NCBI GenBank assembly: GCA_028279265.1
Contig: JANQOC010000460.1
Location: 1-5,211, forward strand
DNA: 5,211 nt
Source: Hyphomicrobiales bacterium
GTDB lineage: Bacteria > Pseudomonadota > Alphaproteobacteria > Rhizobiales > CAYWUX01
Direction of reading: 5' to 3'
Positions 1 through 5,211 of this stretch are shown piece by piece. The notes under the pieces were generated by a model. That model saw only the letters and a list, made by a program, of their open reading frames with translations, ran no database searches and was not told the origin of the DNA. The number at the start of each line of letters is the position of its first letter. Within the stretch, counting starts at the first letter, position 1. A program made the translations under genes and the position numbers.

Positions 1-470
1 CTGTCCAGGAGTTCAAGTGCCGGTTGAAGGATATTGAGGATGAACAACGCCGCAACCGTCCAACAGGTCACGACCAGAATGCGCGACCAGAATTCGGACT
101 TCACAAATCCGGAAATCAGTTGCACAAGTATCCATGCAGAGACCAGTCCGGCAACAATTCTGATAACATTGTCCGACTGCCCCAGCATCTGTGAAACGAA
201 TATACCTACCCAGAGCAGAGCGACCCAAATCACCAGGGGAATCAGTTTATCGACAATGGCCGCCAGGCTTTGAATTTTCGATTCCCTGTCGCCTGTAAGT
301 TTGCGGATCCATGCCGAGATCTGGCTTTTGTTTTTCAGAGACGGACCGATTAGTCGCGCAATCAAGCCCATCAACAAGATGATCCCGATTTGAAGCGCTG
401 CATTCCAGGTCAGGAAGTTTTCCTGTATCCAGACCGACCATTGCGCAAAATCTATGTCCATGATGTTCAT
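1..470 (-). CDS. MscS-family mechanosensitive ion channel, N-terminal part (cut by window edge)
   Basis: The minus-strand frame starts at ATG 470 and stays open to base 1, giving about 156 residues of a longer protein. An in-frame TAA lies three codons upstream (477-479), so the start is 470 or the second Met at 461; neither has a good Shine-Dalgarno. The translation is strongly hydrophobic, with likely membrane segments near residues 25-42, 74-96, 103-123 and 129-148. Basic and polar stretches (NKSQ, RKLTGDRESK) separate them. The pattern, including SGFVKSEFWSR followed by a Trp- and Ala-rich helix and LNILQPALELLD, resembles the N-terminal membrane region of multi-helix MscS-like channels, which open under osmotic down-shock in the inner membrane. 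The diagnostic pore helix and MscS beta domain lie outside the window, so the family call rests on resemblance. It sits 44 nt downstream of the M28 peptidase gene on the same strand, probably in one operon. Confidence 0.68.
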   Translation of the reverse strand, partial: MNIMDIDFAQWSVWIQENFLTWNAALQIGIILLMGLIARLIGPSLKNKSQISAWIRKLTGDRESKIQSLAAIVDKLIPLVIWVALLWVGIFVSQMLGQSDNVIRIVAGLVSAWILVQLISGFVKSEFWSRILVVTCWTVAALFILNILQPALELLD

Positions 471-514
471 AGAGATTTATGTCCCATGTCAGTATGCGAA
501 CAAGACAAGCAAAT

Positions 515-1504
515 TTAATAGTCCGTGGCAATCCGATAGAGCCCCTCAACCACAAGTTTCATTCTGTCGTAGTCGAGCGTATCCGGCGTGTCATTGGCTG
601 TATGATAATTTGGATTTCTGAAATTGGCCGTATCTGTGATCATGACAGCTGGAAACTTGAAACGCCAGAAATTGCGGTGATCGGATCGGTCTATGCCCGG
701 GATAAAAGCCGGTGCATTGATGGAGTAAACGGGAAGGGCGGGAGAAACGGTTAAGTGCTGCTTCGTCCTTTTCACAACCGTCCGGTCAAGCGCTTGTCCG
801 ATAACACCGATAAAGTTTCCGCGACTGGGATAAAGGAGCTTGAGGAAAGACACGGGATAGGTCTGTGAGGCCGGGGCATCCGAGTAATACCCGATCATTT
901 CAACGCTGATCATCAGTTTCACCGGCACATTTTCCTTGAACAGTTTCGCCGCGTATTGATAGCTGCCCATGTCACTGGTTCTGAAATGCGGTTGTTCCTC
1001 CAGAGTAAAAGCGACGAGTTCGATCCTGTGAGAAAGTTGCGGTTTGTGTTTCTTCAACAGCCGCGCTATTTCGACGATGGCCGCAACACCTGAAGCATTG
1101 TCGTCAGCGCCTGGATTGTTATTAAAATGGACGTCGTAATGCGCACCGATAATGAGTCGTGGCGCATCTTCGGGCCCGAAACCACAAATAATATTGCGAT
1201 ATGTCTCGCCTCTCAGGTCAAAAGTCTGTTCCTCGACCTGACAGCCGCTATTCTGAAATGCACCAAGAATATAGTCAGCCGCCTGGTTCAGCGAGGACGG
1301 ATTAAGACTGCTGCGGGAAGGATAGATTGTTGACAGGTGAGAGACCGTTCTGAACAGGTTGGCGACGCTGACTTTCTCAGTCGTCTCGGAGTCGTTTTGG
1401 AAAAAGACTGGATTGCGAAGAAACCAAAAGATTAAACAGCAAACAACAATCAGTGCGAGCAACAGTTGGATCACGAGTTTTTTCCAGTGAAGAAGCATCT
1501 GCAT
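515..1504 (-). CDS. Membrane-anchored M28-family zinc aminopeptidase
   Basis: A 329-residue protein if it starts at ATG 1504. M28 enzymes are co-catalytic two-zinc exopeptidases that remove N-terminal amino acids. Residues about 9-30 (KLVIQLLLALIVVCCLIFWF, after basic residues) form an uncleaved anchor or signal segment, so the catalytic domain should face the periplasm. Expected metal ligands are visible: H122 in AHYDV, D134 in GADDNASG, the E169-E170 pair in TLEEQPHF (general base and ligand), E202 in SVEMIGYY and H301 in NPNYHTANDTPDTLDY. The fourth ligand is Glu where classic Vibrio and Streptomyces enzymes have Asp; I believe Glu is common in this subfamily. The frame can be extended to a TTG at 1561, adding 19 residues rich in Trp and Arg. 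I prefer ATG 1504 (or ATG 1498) because the hydrophobic anchor follows directly. None of these starts has a clear ribosome binding site. The actual substrate cannot be read from sequence. Confidence 0.9.
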   Translation of the reverse strand: MQMLLHWKKLVIQLLLALIVVCCLIFWFLRNPVFFQNDSETTEKVSVANLFRTVSHLSTIYPSRSSLNPSSLNQAADYILGAFQNSGCQVEEQTFDLRGETYRNIICGFGPEDAPRLIIGAHYDVHFNNNPGADDNASGVAAIVEIARLLKKHKPQLSHRIELVAFTLEEQPHFRTSDMGSYQYAAKLFKENVPVKLMISVEMIGYYSDAPASQTYPVSFLKLLYPSRGNFIGVIGQALDRTVVKRTKQHLTVSPALPVYSINAPAFIPGIDRSDHRNFWRFKFPAVMITDTANFRNPNYHTANDTPDTLDYDRMKLVVEGLYRIATDY

Positions 1505-1606
1505 GCGGGGCCAGGGTTCGAATCTAAACCCGCTTATAGATAATTCCCATGGCCAGAACAAACTTAGAATGAGCGCATTTCGTAATAATTAAAGTATTTT
1601 ATTAGT

Positions 1607-1634
1607 TTGACTCTTTATATTATTGTATTTAAAT
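1607..1634 (+). promoter_or_regulatory. Candidate sigma-70-type promoter for the M15 hydrolase gene
   Basis: TTGACT (1607-1612) resembles the -35 consensus (5/6). A 16-nt spacer follows, then TTAAAT (1629-1634, 4/6 to TATAAT). A second overlapping option is TTGTAT (1623-1628) with TTAAAT (1647-1652) at 18 nt. AT-rich DNA produces such matches by chance, so the exact site is uncertain. Transcription from here would leave a 5' leader of about 100 nt. Confidence 0.33.
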
Positions 1635-1735
1635 AGTTTTTAGGAATTAAATAAACAATAGAAAGATCAAGTCGACAGTCTGACCTGTTGTCGGGCTTAC
1701 GTCACTTCCAAGCGCTTCATCACCCCCAAAAATCC

Positions 1736-1740
1736 AGGAG
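1736..1740 (+). promoter_or_regulatory. Ribosome binding site of the M15 hydrolase gene
   Basis: AGGAG lies 5 nt before ATG 1746, a near-perfect Shine-Dalgarno at usual spacing. It fixes the start of the 122-residue frame over the overlapping frames. Confidence 0.85.
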
Positions 1741-1745
1741 TTCTT

Positions 1746-2114
1746 ATGAAAACGATGTGTGTCGTCTTCGCAGTTGCGTTCATGATGACTGCGTTCGCAT
1801 CCCATTCCGCTTCCGCCGCTTCGACAAACTGCCTTCCTTCTTCTCTCAAATCTCGTCTCAGTCAGCTCAGTGCCAAATTTGGTGGTCTTAAAGTCATTTC
1901 GACCTATCGCAAAGGTGCGAGAATCAGAGGCACGGGTCGCCGATCAAAACATGCAAGCTGCAAGGCTGTGGATTTCAAAATCAACAACAAATGGGCCGCC
2001 TATCGCTGGCTGGCCAAGAATCACAATGGCGGTGTCGGCGTCTACTCCGGAAAGTGCAGTCACATACATATCGATGTTGGCGGCAGGGCCCGCTGGCAGA
2101 AAAAAGGCTGCTGA
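1746..2114 (+). CDS. Small secreted M15/DUF882-like zinc peptidase (D-Ala-D-Ala carboxypeptidase family)
   Basis: A 122-residue protein with a clear signal peptide: MKTM, a hydrophobic core to about residue 18, and an ASHSASA-AS cleavage region near residues 24-25. The mature part of about 98 residues carries the M15-type zinc site: H69 and D76 in SKHASCKAVDF (the SxHxxGxAxD pattern with Cys for the first Gly), and H108 in SHIHIDVGGRARW. The STYRKGARIRGTG segment (52-64) precedes the zinc motif, as in DUF882/YcbK-like and viral endolysin-type M15 enzymes. Such proteins cut peptide cross-links or the terminal D-Ala in peptidoglycan, so a periplasmic wall-remodelling role is likely; the exact bond is unknown. 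Mature cysteines C29, C72, C104 and C122 could form two disulfides. It is a stand-alone gene between divergent and convergent neighbours, with its own ribosome binding site. It has no peptidoglycan-binding domain, so the domain is minimal but appears complete. Confidence 0.88.
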   Translation: MKTMCVVFAVAFMMTAFASHSASAASTNCLPSSLKSRLSQLSAKFGGLKVISTYRKGARIRGTGRRSKHASCKAVDFKINNKWAAYRWLAKNHNGGVGVYSGKCSHIHIDVGGRARWQKKGC

Positions 2115-2224
2115 CCACAGTCCAGAGCATTTTTTGCAAATCAGGGTCTGACCGCAACAGCATTGACGCGACAACATTGAGACGGGTCGGATTTGCCGGC
2201 ATTTGAAGAATTGCATATTACCGG
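2115..2224. other. Convergent intergenic spacer
   Basis: These 110 nt separate the 3' ends of the M15 gene (plus) and the acyl-CoA dehydrogenase gene (minus). I see no strong intrinsic terminator. The only structures are a 3-4 bp CTG/CAG hairpin before a T6 run (2131-2136), and GCCGG (2195-2199) able to pair with CCGGC (2221-2225) over a 21-nt loop without a following T-tract. Confidence 0.5.
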
Positions 2225-3385
2225 CTAAACGGGATTTCGCTCAACCAGCTGGCGCGCAATGATTATGCGCTGCAATTCGTTTGTTCCTTCGCCGATAGCC
2301 AGCAGGGGCGCATCCCGGTAGTAGCGCTCGATATTGTATTCCTTTGAATACCCGTATGCGCCGTGGATTCGCATGGCTTCCATGGCATTCTCAAGGGCCG
2401 TTTCCGTTGCAAACAGTTTAGCCATTCCGGCTTCCATATCGCACCTTTGCCCGGTGTCATAGGCAAGGGCAGCTTGTTGCACCAGCAGTCGGCTGGCTTC
2501 AACACGTGTTGCCATATCCGCAAGCTTGATTTGTATCGCCTGGTGCTGAGCAATTGGTTTTCCGAATGTCTTGCGATTCTGCGCATAAGCGAGGGCTTCA
2601 TCCAAACAGGCCTTCCCAAGCCCGACACCGCGCGCCGCAACATTGATACGCCCAAGTTCCAATCCGCTGAGTATTTGCTGTAATCCCCGTCCTTCGGTCT
2701 CCCCGATCAGATGTGATTGAGGCACGCGCACATCCTCAAACAGAACCTCGCCGGTATCGATTCCCTTGTAACCAAGCTTGTGGAGTTTAGAGGGCTTGTA
2801 GCCTTTGTCCTTGTCAACGAGAACCAGACTCATGCCCCGGTGCGCAGGTTCGGCGCCCGGATCTGTCTTGACCAGAACGGCCATGACATTGCCTTCGATG
2901 GAATTTGTAATCCACATCTTGGATCCGTTAATGACGTAGGAGTCGCCATCCTTGACGGCCCGGGTCCGAACCCCTTGCAGATCGGTTCCGCACTCCGGTT
3001 CCGTAAGAGCAACAGCCCCCCGGAGTTCCCCCGTAGCGAACAAGGGAAGGTATTTCTGTTTCATTTCCTCGGTGCCGTGGCGCTCCACACACGCTGCCAT
3101 GATAAGATGGGAATTAAATATCCCCCCAACCGACATCCACACCGAGGCAACCTTTTCGGTAATTTTTGCAAATGTGGTGGCGGAGAGCCCGAGCCCACCA
3201 TAATCCTGAGAAATGGTTGCGCCGAACAACCCCAGGTCAGCCAGCTTGTCGGCAATTTCCCTGGGATATTCGTCGCGCGCCTCAAGGTCGTGAACGTAAG
3301 GACGAACATCCCTTTCCAGGAATTGATCCACGGCGTCAAGAATGAGTGTTTCTTCTTCGGATGGCGTAATATTTCTGCCGGACAT
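2225..3385 (-). CDS. Acyl-CoA dehydrogenase
   Basis: A 386-residue FAD-dependent acyl-CoA dehydrogenase, the usual length for this family (about 380-400). It oxidises an acyl-CoA to the trans-2-enoyl-CoA in the cytoplasm and passes electrons to electron-transfer flavoprotein. The N-terminal helical domain (residues about 8-120, with DYGGLGLS) is followed by the FAD signature LTEPECGTDLQG (127-138) and WITN (158-161), which contacts flavin. The middle beta domain ends at DVRVPQSHLIG (218-228), followed by the C-terminal domain with the RKTFGKPIAQHQAIQ region (271-285) and RIHGAYGYSKEYNIERYYRDA. The catalytic base is E366 in GEGTNELQR, the position used by short-, medium- and branched short-chain enzymes rather than isovaleryl-CoA dehydrogenase. 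ATG 3385 is chosen because AAGGAAG lies 7 nt upstream; the frame reaches TTG 3424, which adds 13 residues before the family normally begins. No other beta-oxidation or amino-acid degradation gene is adjacent, so chain length or substrate cannot be inferred. Confidence 0.96.
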   Translation of the reverse strand: MSGRNITPSEEETLILDAVDQFLERDVRPYVHDLEARDEYPREIADKLADLGLFGATISQDYGGLGLSATTFAKITEKVASVWMSVGGIFNSHLIMAACVERHGTEEMKQKYLPLFATGELRGAVALTEPECGTDLQGVRTRAVKDGDSYVINGSKMWITNSIEGNVMAVLVKTDPGAEPAHRGMSLVLVDKDKGYKPSKLHKLGYKGIDTGEVLFEDVRVPQSHLIGETEGRGLQQILSGLELGRINVAARGVGLGKACLDEALAYAQNRKTFGKPIAQHQAIQIKLADMATRVEASRLLVQQAALAYDTGQRCDMEAGMAKLFATETALENAMEAMRIHGAYGYSKEYNIERYYRDAPLLAIGEGTNELQRIIIARQLVERNPV

Positions 3386-3392
3386 GGGTTCA

Positions 3393-3399
3393 CTTCCTT
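3393..3399 (-). promoter_or_regulatory. Ribosome binding site of the acyl-CoA dehydrogenase gene
   Basis: On the minus strand AAGGAAG lies 7 nt before ATG 3385. It decides this start over the upstream in-frame TTG at 3424. Confidence 0.75.
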
Positions 3400-3540
3400 C
3401 GGATCGATTTGTTGCACTGCGCAAAATCTTAAATCAACATCCTGTTAAAGGCTAAAAAGTTTAATTTCAAAGGATTCTTCGTCGCAGTCGAAATTTAATT
3501 CAGGCTTTCGTATTCGTCCGTCTCAAATTCTATAGCCATA

Positions 3541-3569
3541 TTGCCAGAAGCCTGTCATTTTCTTATAAG
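3541..3569 (+). promoter_or_regulatory. Candidate sigma-70-type promoter for the MFS exporter gene
   Basis: TTGCCA (3541-3546, 5/6 to TTGACA) and TATAAG (3564-3569, 5/6 to TATAAT) are separated by exactly 17 nt, the best promoter match in the window. Initiation would fall near 3575-3578, giving a leader of about 200 nt ahead of the MFS coding region. No other plus-strand gene lies between, so the MFS gene is the likely target. Confidence 0.5.
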
Positions 3570-3612
3570 CATTCCGGTCTGCTACCGATAGCTTCATCAT
3601 ATTCTGGAATGT
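3569..3612 (+). repeat. Imperfect inverted repeat with an inner hairpin at the MFS promoter
   Basis: GCATTCCGG (3569-3577) can pair with CTGGAATGT (3604-3612): nine positions, two of them G-U, including the exact six-base pair CATTCC/GGAATG. The loop contains a second perfect small hairpin, GCTA-CCGA-TAGC (3581-3592). The left arm overlaps the predicted -10 end and start site, so it could be a protein-binding dyad or a 5' leader stem. Chance is not excluded. Confidence 0.35.
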
Positions 3613-3623
3613 AGATCTCAAAA

Positions 3624-3635
3624 CATAAGCTTATG
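3624..3635. promoter_or_regulatory. 12-bp perfect palindrome, possible operator
   Basis: CATAAGCTTATG is fully self-complementary and lies about 50 nt downstream of the predicted MFS transcription start. Palindromes of this size in promoter-proximal DNA often bind dimeric repressors, which regulate many exporter genes. No regulator gene is present in the window and I do not recognise the site, so the function is inference. Confidence 0.3.
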
Positions 3636-3781
3636 AAAAAGAAATAGAATTGCCTCCTATCTTTTATTATTCGACTTCAATGAGATGGCAGCGGGGATCA
3701 AATGATTGTCGAATGCAGAGCTGATAGAAAATTGCTTCGCAAATCTCAGAGTTAAATTTTCCAAAATCAGGAATTATCAAT

Positions 3782-3853
3782 ATCCAACTCCTCCGACAAA
3801 GAAACTTTGTCCTCTATACGCTGGCACGGGTCGCCAATACAGCAGCGACGAAC
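3782..3853 (+). other. Upstream in-frame extension of the MFS gene lacking a canonical start codon
   Basis: The 24 codons before ATG 3854 are in frame, stop-free and read IQLLRQRNFVLYTLARVANT followed by AATN. LRxRNFxLY is the usual N-terminal motif of EntS-like MFS proteins, immediately before and into helix 1, so this stretch is very probably coding. The frame is open back to TAG 3725-3727, but between 3728 and 3853 there is no ATG, GTG or TTG. AGGA (3769-3772) stands 9 nt before an ATC codon (3782), exactly where a start would be expected. Either ATC or another near-cognate codon initiates, or a start was lost by mutation or sequence error. Confidence 0.65.
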
Positions 3854-4987
3854 ATGCTGACCGTTGCTGTCGGCTGGCAGGTTTACAACTTAACCAGCAA
3901 CCCGTTTGATCTTGGAATTATTGGACTGACCCAGTTCGCGCCGGTTCTCTGCCTATTTTTGTTTGCTGGCCTTATCGTGGACCGTTTCGATCGCCGTTTC
4001 GTGCTTTCCACCTGCGAAGGTTTGCACGCTGTCGCAACATGCTTACTGCTCTACTACACGCTGGCTGCCGGCAATTCGGTTTTGCCGATCTTTATTATCC
4101 TGGTCCTGCACGGCATCGCCAGAGCTTTTTTTCAGCCTGCAAGTCAGGCGATCCTGCCGAATATTGTTAGCCGCGAGCAATTTTCGAAGGCCATCGCTTA
4201 CTCGACCTCCATTCATAAAATTGCCCAGTTCGCGGGTCCGGCAATCGGCGGTATCGTGCTGGCCGTATCGCAAGCCCTGACATATCTGATCATTACATGC
4301 CTTTTTGTTGTCGCTGCACTTTTACCCCTGGCAATTAAACAATCTCTCAAAGTTAAACAAACATCGCCCCTTTCCATTCAGTCCTTATTCGAGGGCATAA
4401 CTTACATCTGGAACAAAAAAATCGTCCTCGGTGCCATATCCATTGATCTCATGGCGGTTCTGTTCGGCACCATTGTCGGACTGCTGCCGGTATTCGCCCG
4501 CGATATCCTGAATGTCGGTGCGGAAGGGCTGGGGATAATGCGCTCAATGCCGGCGATCGGCGCTGTCCTCGTTGGATTTGTGCTCACGAAAATCGATGAT
4601 CTGAGACCGGCAGGCCCGCTGTTCTTCATCTTTCTGCTCATATTTTCGGCCTCCATAATCGTTTTCGGACTGTCGACAAGTTTTTGGCTTTCCCTGCTTG
4701 CACTGACAGTATATGGCGGCGCAGACATGGTCAGCGTGTATATTCGCTCCAGTCTCGTGCAGCTCGCCACACCAAATGAAATTCGCGGCCGGGTCAGCTC
4801 CGTCAACTCAGTTTCCATTAATACCTCAAATGAGCTCGGAGATTTTCGCGCAGGCCTTATGGCCGCCGCGATGGGTGTCGTCCCTTCAGTCCTGCTGGGA
4901 GGCGGAGTTACAATAGCCGTTGCTGCTCTCTGGTGGCGCTTGTTTCCCGAACTGCGATCCGTGGATCGTATGACGGAGAAATTGTGA
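3854..4987 (+). CDS. MFS exporter, EntS-like (MFS_3-type) family
   Basis: From the first canonical ATG (3854) the frame gives 377 residues; with the conserved upstream extension from about 3782 it is about 401, closer to the usual size of roughly 400-420. It encodes a polytopic inner-membrane carrier, expected to have 12 helices and export a small molecule such as a drug or siderophore in exchange for protons. The motif A loop between helices 2 and 3 is GLIVDRFDRR (39-48). LHGIARAFFQPASQAILPNIV (85-105) is the usual helix-4 region of this family. PNEIRGRVSSVNSV (307-320) and the C-terminal ELGDFRAGLMAAAMGVVPSVLLGG, ending LWWRLFPELRSVDR, are also typical. The substrate is unknown. ATG 3854 lies inside predicted helix 1 and has no ribosome binding site, so I doubt it is the native start. 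The gene stands alone, diverging from the acyl-CoA dehydrogenase gene. Confidence 0.88.
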   Translation: MLTVAVGWQVYNLTSNPFDLGIIGLTQFAPVLCLFLFAGLIVDRFDRRFVLSTCEGLHAVATCLLLYYTLAAGNSVLPIFIILVLHGIARAFFQPASQAILPNIVSREQFSKAIAYSTSIHKIAQFAGPAIGGIVLAVSQALTYLIITCLFVVAALLPLAIKQSLKVKQTSPLSIQSLFEGITYIWNKKIVLGAISIDLMAVLFGTIVGLLPVFARDILNVGAEGLGIMRSMPAIGAVLVGFVLTKIDDLRPAGPLFFIFLLIFSASIIVFGLSTSFWLSLLALTVYGGADMVSVYIRSSLVQLATPNEIRGRVSSVNSVSINTSNELGDFRAGLMAAAMGVVPSVLLGGGVTIAVAALWWRLFPELRSVDRMTEKL

Positions 4988-5211
4988 GCGACAACGGAAA
5001 TGAATGGTAAGACGGACCGTTTCGAGAAACTTGCCAATTCCTGCGCAAATCACATATGTACCGTGTTGAACGATGCTAATCAGTACGCGTCCGGGCCTCA
5101 CTCATCGGTGTGACCTCATTTGTGGCGTTCTGCATTTCGATCGTCCAAGCTCAACGCACCAGTTTAATCTGGATTTGAGAAACAAGGTCTAGAGGCCCGG
5201 GACCCGTTTCA
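4988..5211. other. Region without a recognised gene, with nested inverted repeats
   Basis: No convincing coding frame is visible after the MFS stop; the short frames here (for example a 39-codon ATG frame from 5073) resemble nothing known and lack a ribosome binding site. No clear T-tract terminator follows the MFS gene. The notable content is a set of inverted repeats between 5091 and 5200, listed separately. Confidence 0.5.
5091..5200. repeat. Nested inverted repeats, possible structured RNA or paired site
   Basis: CCGGGCCTC (5091-5099) is the exact reverse complement of GAGGCCCGG (5192-5200). Inside it, GACCT (5112-5116) pairs with AGGTC (5185-5189). Further inside, GCGTT (5125-5129) pairs with AACGC (5153-5157), beside the hairpin CCAG-TTTAAT-CTGG (5159-5172). 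All are mutually compatible and would fold into one branched structure. The inner stems are short enough to arise by chance, and the fold matches no RNA family I recognise. Confidence 0.3.

Larger units (their letters stand above)
1505..1745. other. AT-rich divergent intergenic region
   Basis: This 241-nt spacer separates the M28 gene (minus) from the M15 hydrolase gene (plus). The stretch from about 1581 to 1665 is very AT-rich and should hold promoters for both directions. I can propose a plus-strand promoter there, but no minus-strand promoter of comparable quality: a TATAAA (minus, 1619-1614) lacks a matching -35. Near the M28 start, GGGTT (1514-1518) and AACCC (1527-1531) can pair as a small hairpin just upstream of ATG 1504. 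Confidence 0.6.
3386..3853. other. Long divergent intergenic region between acyl-CoA dehydrogenase and MFS exporter
   Basis: About 400 nt separate the dehydrogenase start from the first clearly MFS-coding codons (about 3782). The region is AT-rich, with no long open frame resembling a protein before 3782. It holds a good plus-strand promoter (3541-3569), an imperfect inverted repeat around the expected transcription start (3569-3612), a 12-bp palindrome (3624-3635) and a short 17-codon frame (3702-3755). For the minus strand only a weak promoter is seen: TTGAAA (3470-3465), 17 nt, TAACAG (3447-3442). A 6-bp repeat pair, AATTTC (3463-3468) and GAAATT (3490-3495), lies beside it. Confidence 0.6.

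Noticed and set aside
479..754. 91-residue plus-strand open frame
   Set aside because: It lies antisense to the 3' end of the M28 gene, whose catalytic motifs are clear; the composition resembles no protein.
1515..1524. GGTTCGAATC resembles a tRNA T-loop and could mark a tRNA or an integration site
   Set aside because: The flanking bases do not form a T-stem (CAGGG against CTAAA), and no acceptor stem, anticodon arm or CCA can be fitted. The match overlaps the M28 start region and no integrase is nearby.
2115..2140. Possible terminator after the M15 gene ending in T6
   Set aside because: The only stem before the T-run is CTG/CAG with one possible G-U pair, and it is not adjacent to the T-run, so it is too weak to call.
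2717..3448. 243-residue plus-strand open frame
   Set aside because: It is fully antisense to the acyl-CoA dehydrogenase, which has all family motifs. Long antisense frames are common opposite such genes.
3706..3909. 67-residue plus-strand frame starting at TTG 3706 as a gene or as the frameshifted N-terminus of the exporter
   Set aside because: It overlaps the exporter in another frame and its translation shows no MFS-like motif, whereas the correct frame carries LRQRNFVLY upstream without a stop.
5023..5034. GTTTCGAGAAAC hairpin after the MFS gene as a terminator
   Set aside because: It has a stem of 4-5 bp with a very small loop and no T-tract, so it does not meet intrinsic terminator criteria.
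4402..5037. 211-residue minus-strand open frame
   Set aside because: It is antisense to the MFS exporter. The Ser/Arg/Pro/Thr-rich translation is what the reverse strand of a hydrophobic gene gives.

Overview
This window looks like a chromosomal segment of an alphaproteobacterium, most likely Hyphomicrobiales/Rhizobiales or a relative. That is inferred from the style of the proteins, especially the small exported M15-type hydrolase and the EntS-like MFS carrier, and from moderate-GC coding DNA broken by AT-rich spacers. No marker gene settles the taxonomy. I see no transposase, integrase, CRISPR array, rRNA or tRNA.

Layout: (1) 1-470, minus strand: the N-terminal half of an MscS-type mechanosensitive channel, running off the left edge. 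(2) 515-1504, minus: a membrane-anchored M28 zinc aminopeptidase, 44 nt upstream of the channel gene and probably co-transcribed with it. (3) 1505-1745: an AT-rich divergent spacer with a candidate plus-strand promoter. (4) 1746-2114, plus: a small secreted M15/DUF882-like peptidoglycan peptidase with a clear ribosome binding site. (5) 2115-2224: a short convergent spacer without a convincing terminator. (6) 2225-3385, minus: a complete acyl-CoA dehydrogenase. (7) 3386-3853: a long divergent spacer with the best promoter in the window, an inverted repeat over its predicted transcription start and a 12-bp palindrome. (8) 3854-4987, plus: an MFS exporter whose conserved reading frame extends at least 24 codons upstream of its first ATG without any ATG, GTG or TTG. 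(9) 4988-5211: no convincing gene, but several nested inverted repeats.

The genes do not form one pathway. M28 plus MscS is the only likely operon. The others are single genes in alternating orientation: envelope maintenance (M15, MscS), peptide turnover (M28), acyl-CoA oxidation and small-molecule export. I found no evidence of a new multi-gene system. The most checkable oddity is the missing canonical start codon of the MFS gene, with its structured upstream region. The nested inverted repeats at the right edge come next, and they may be chance.
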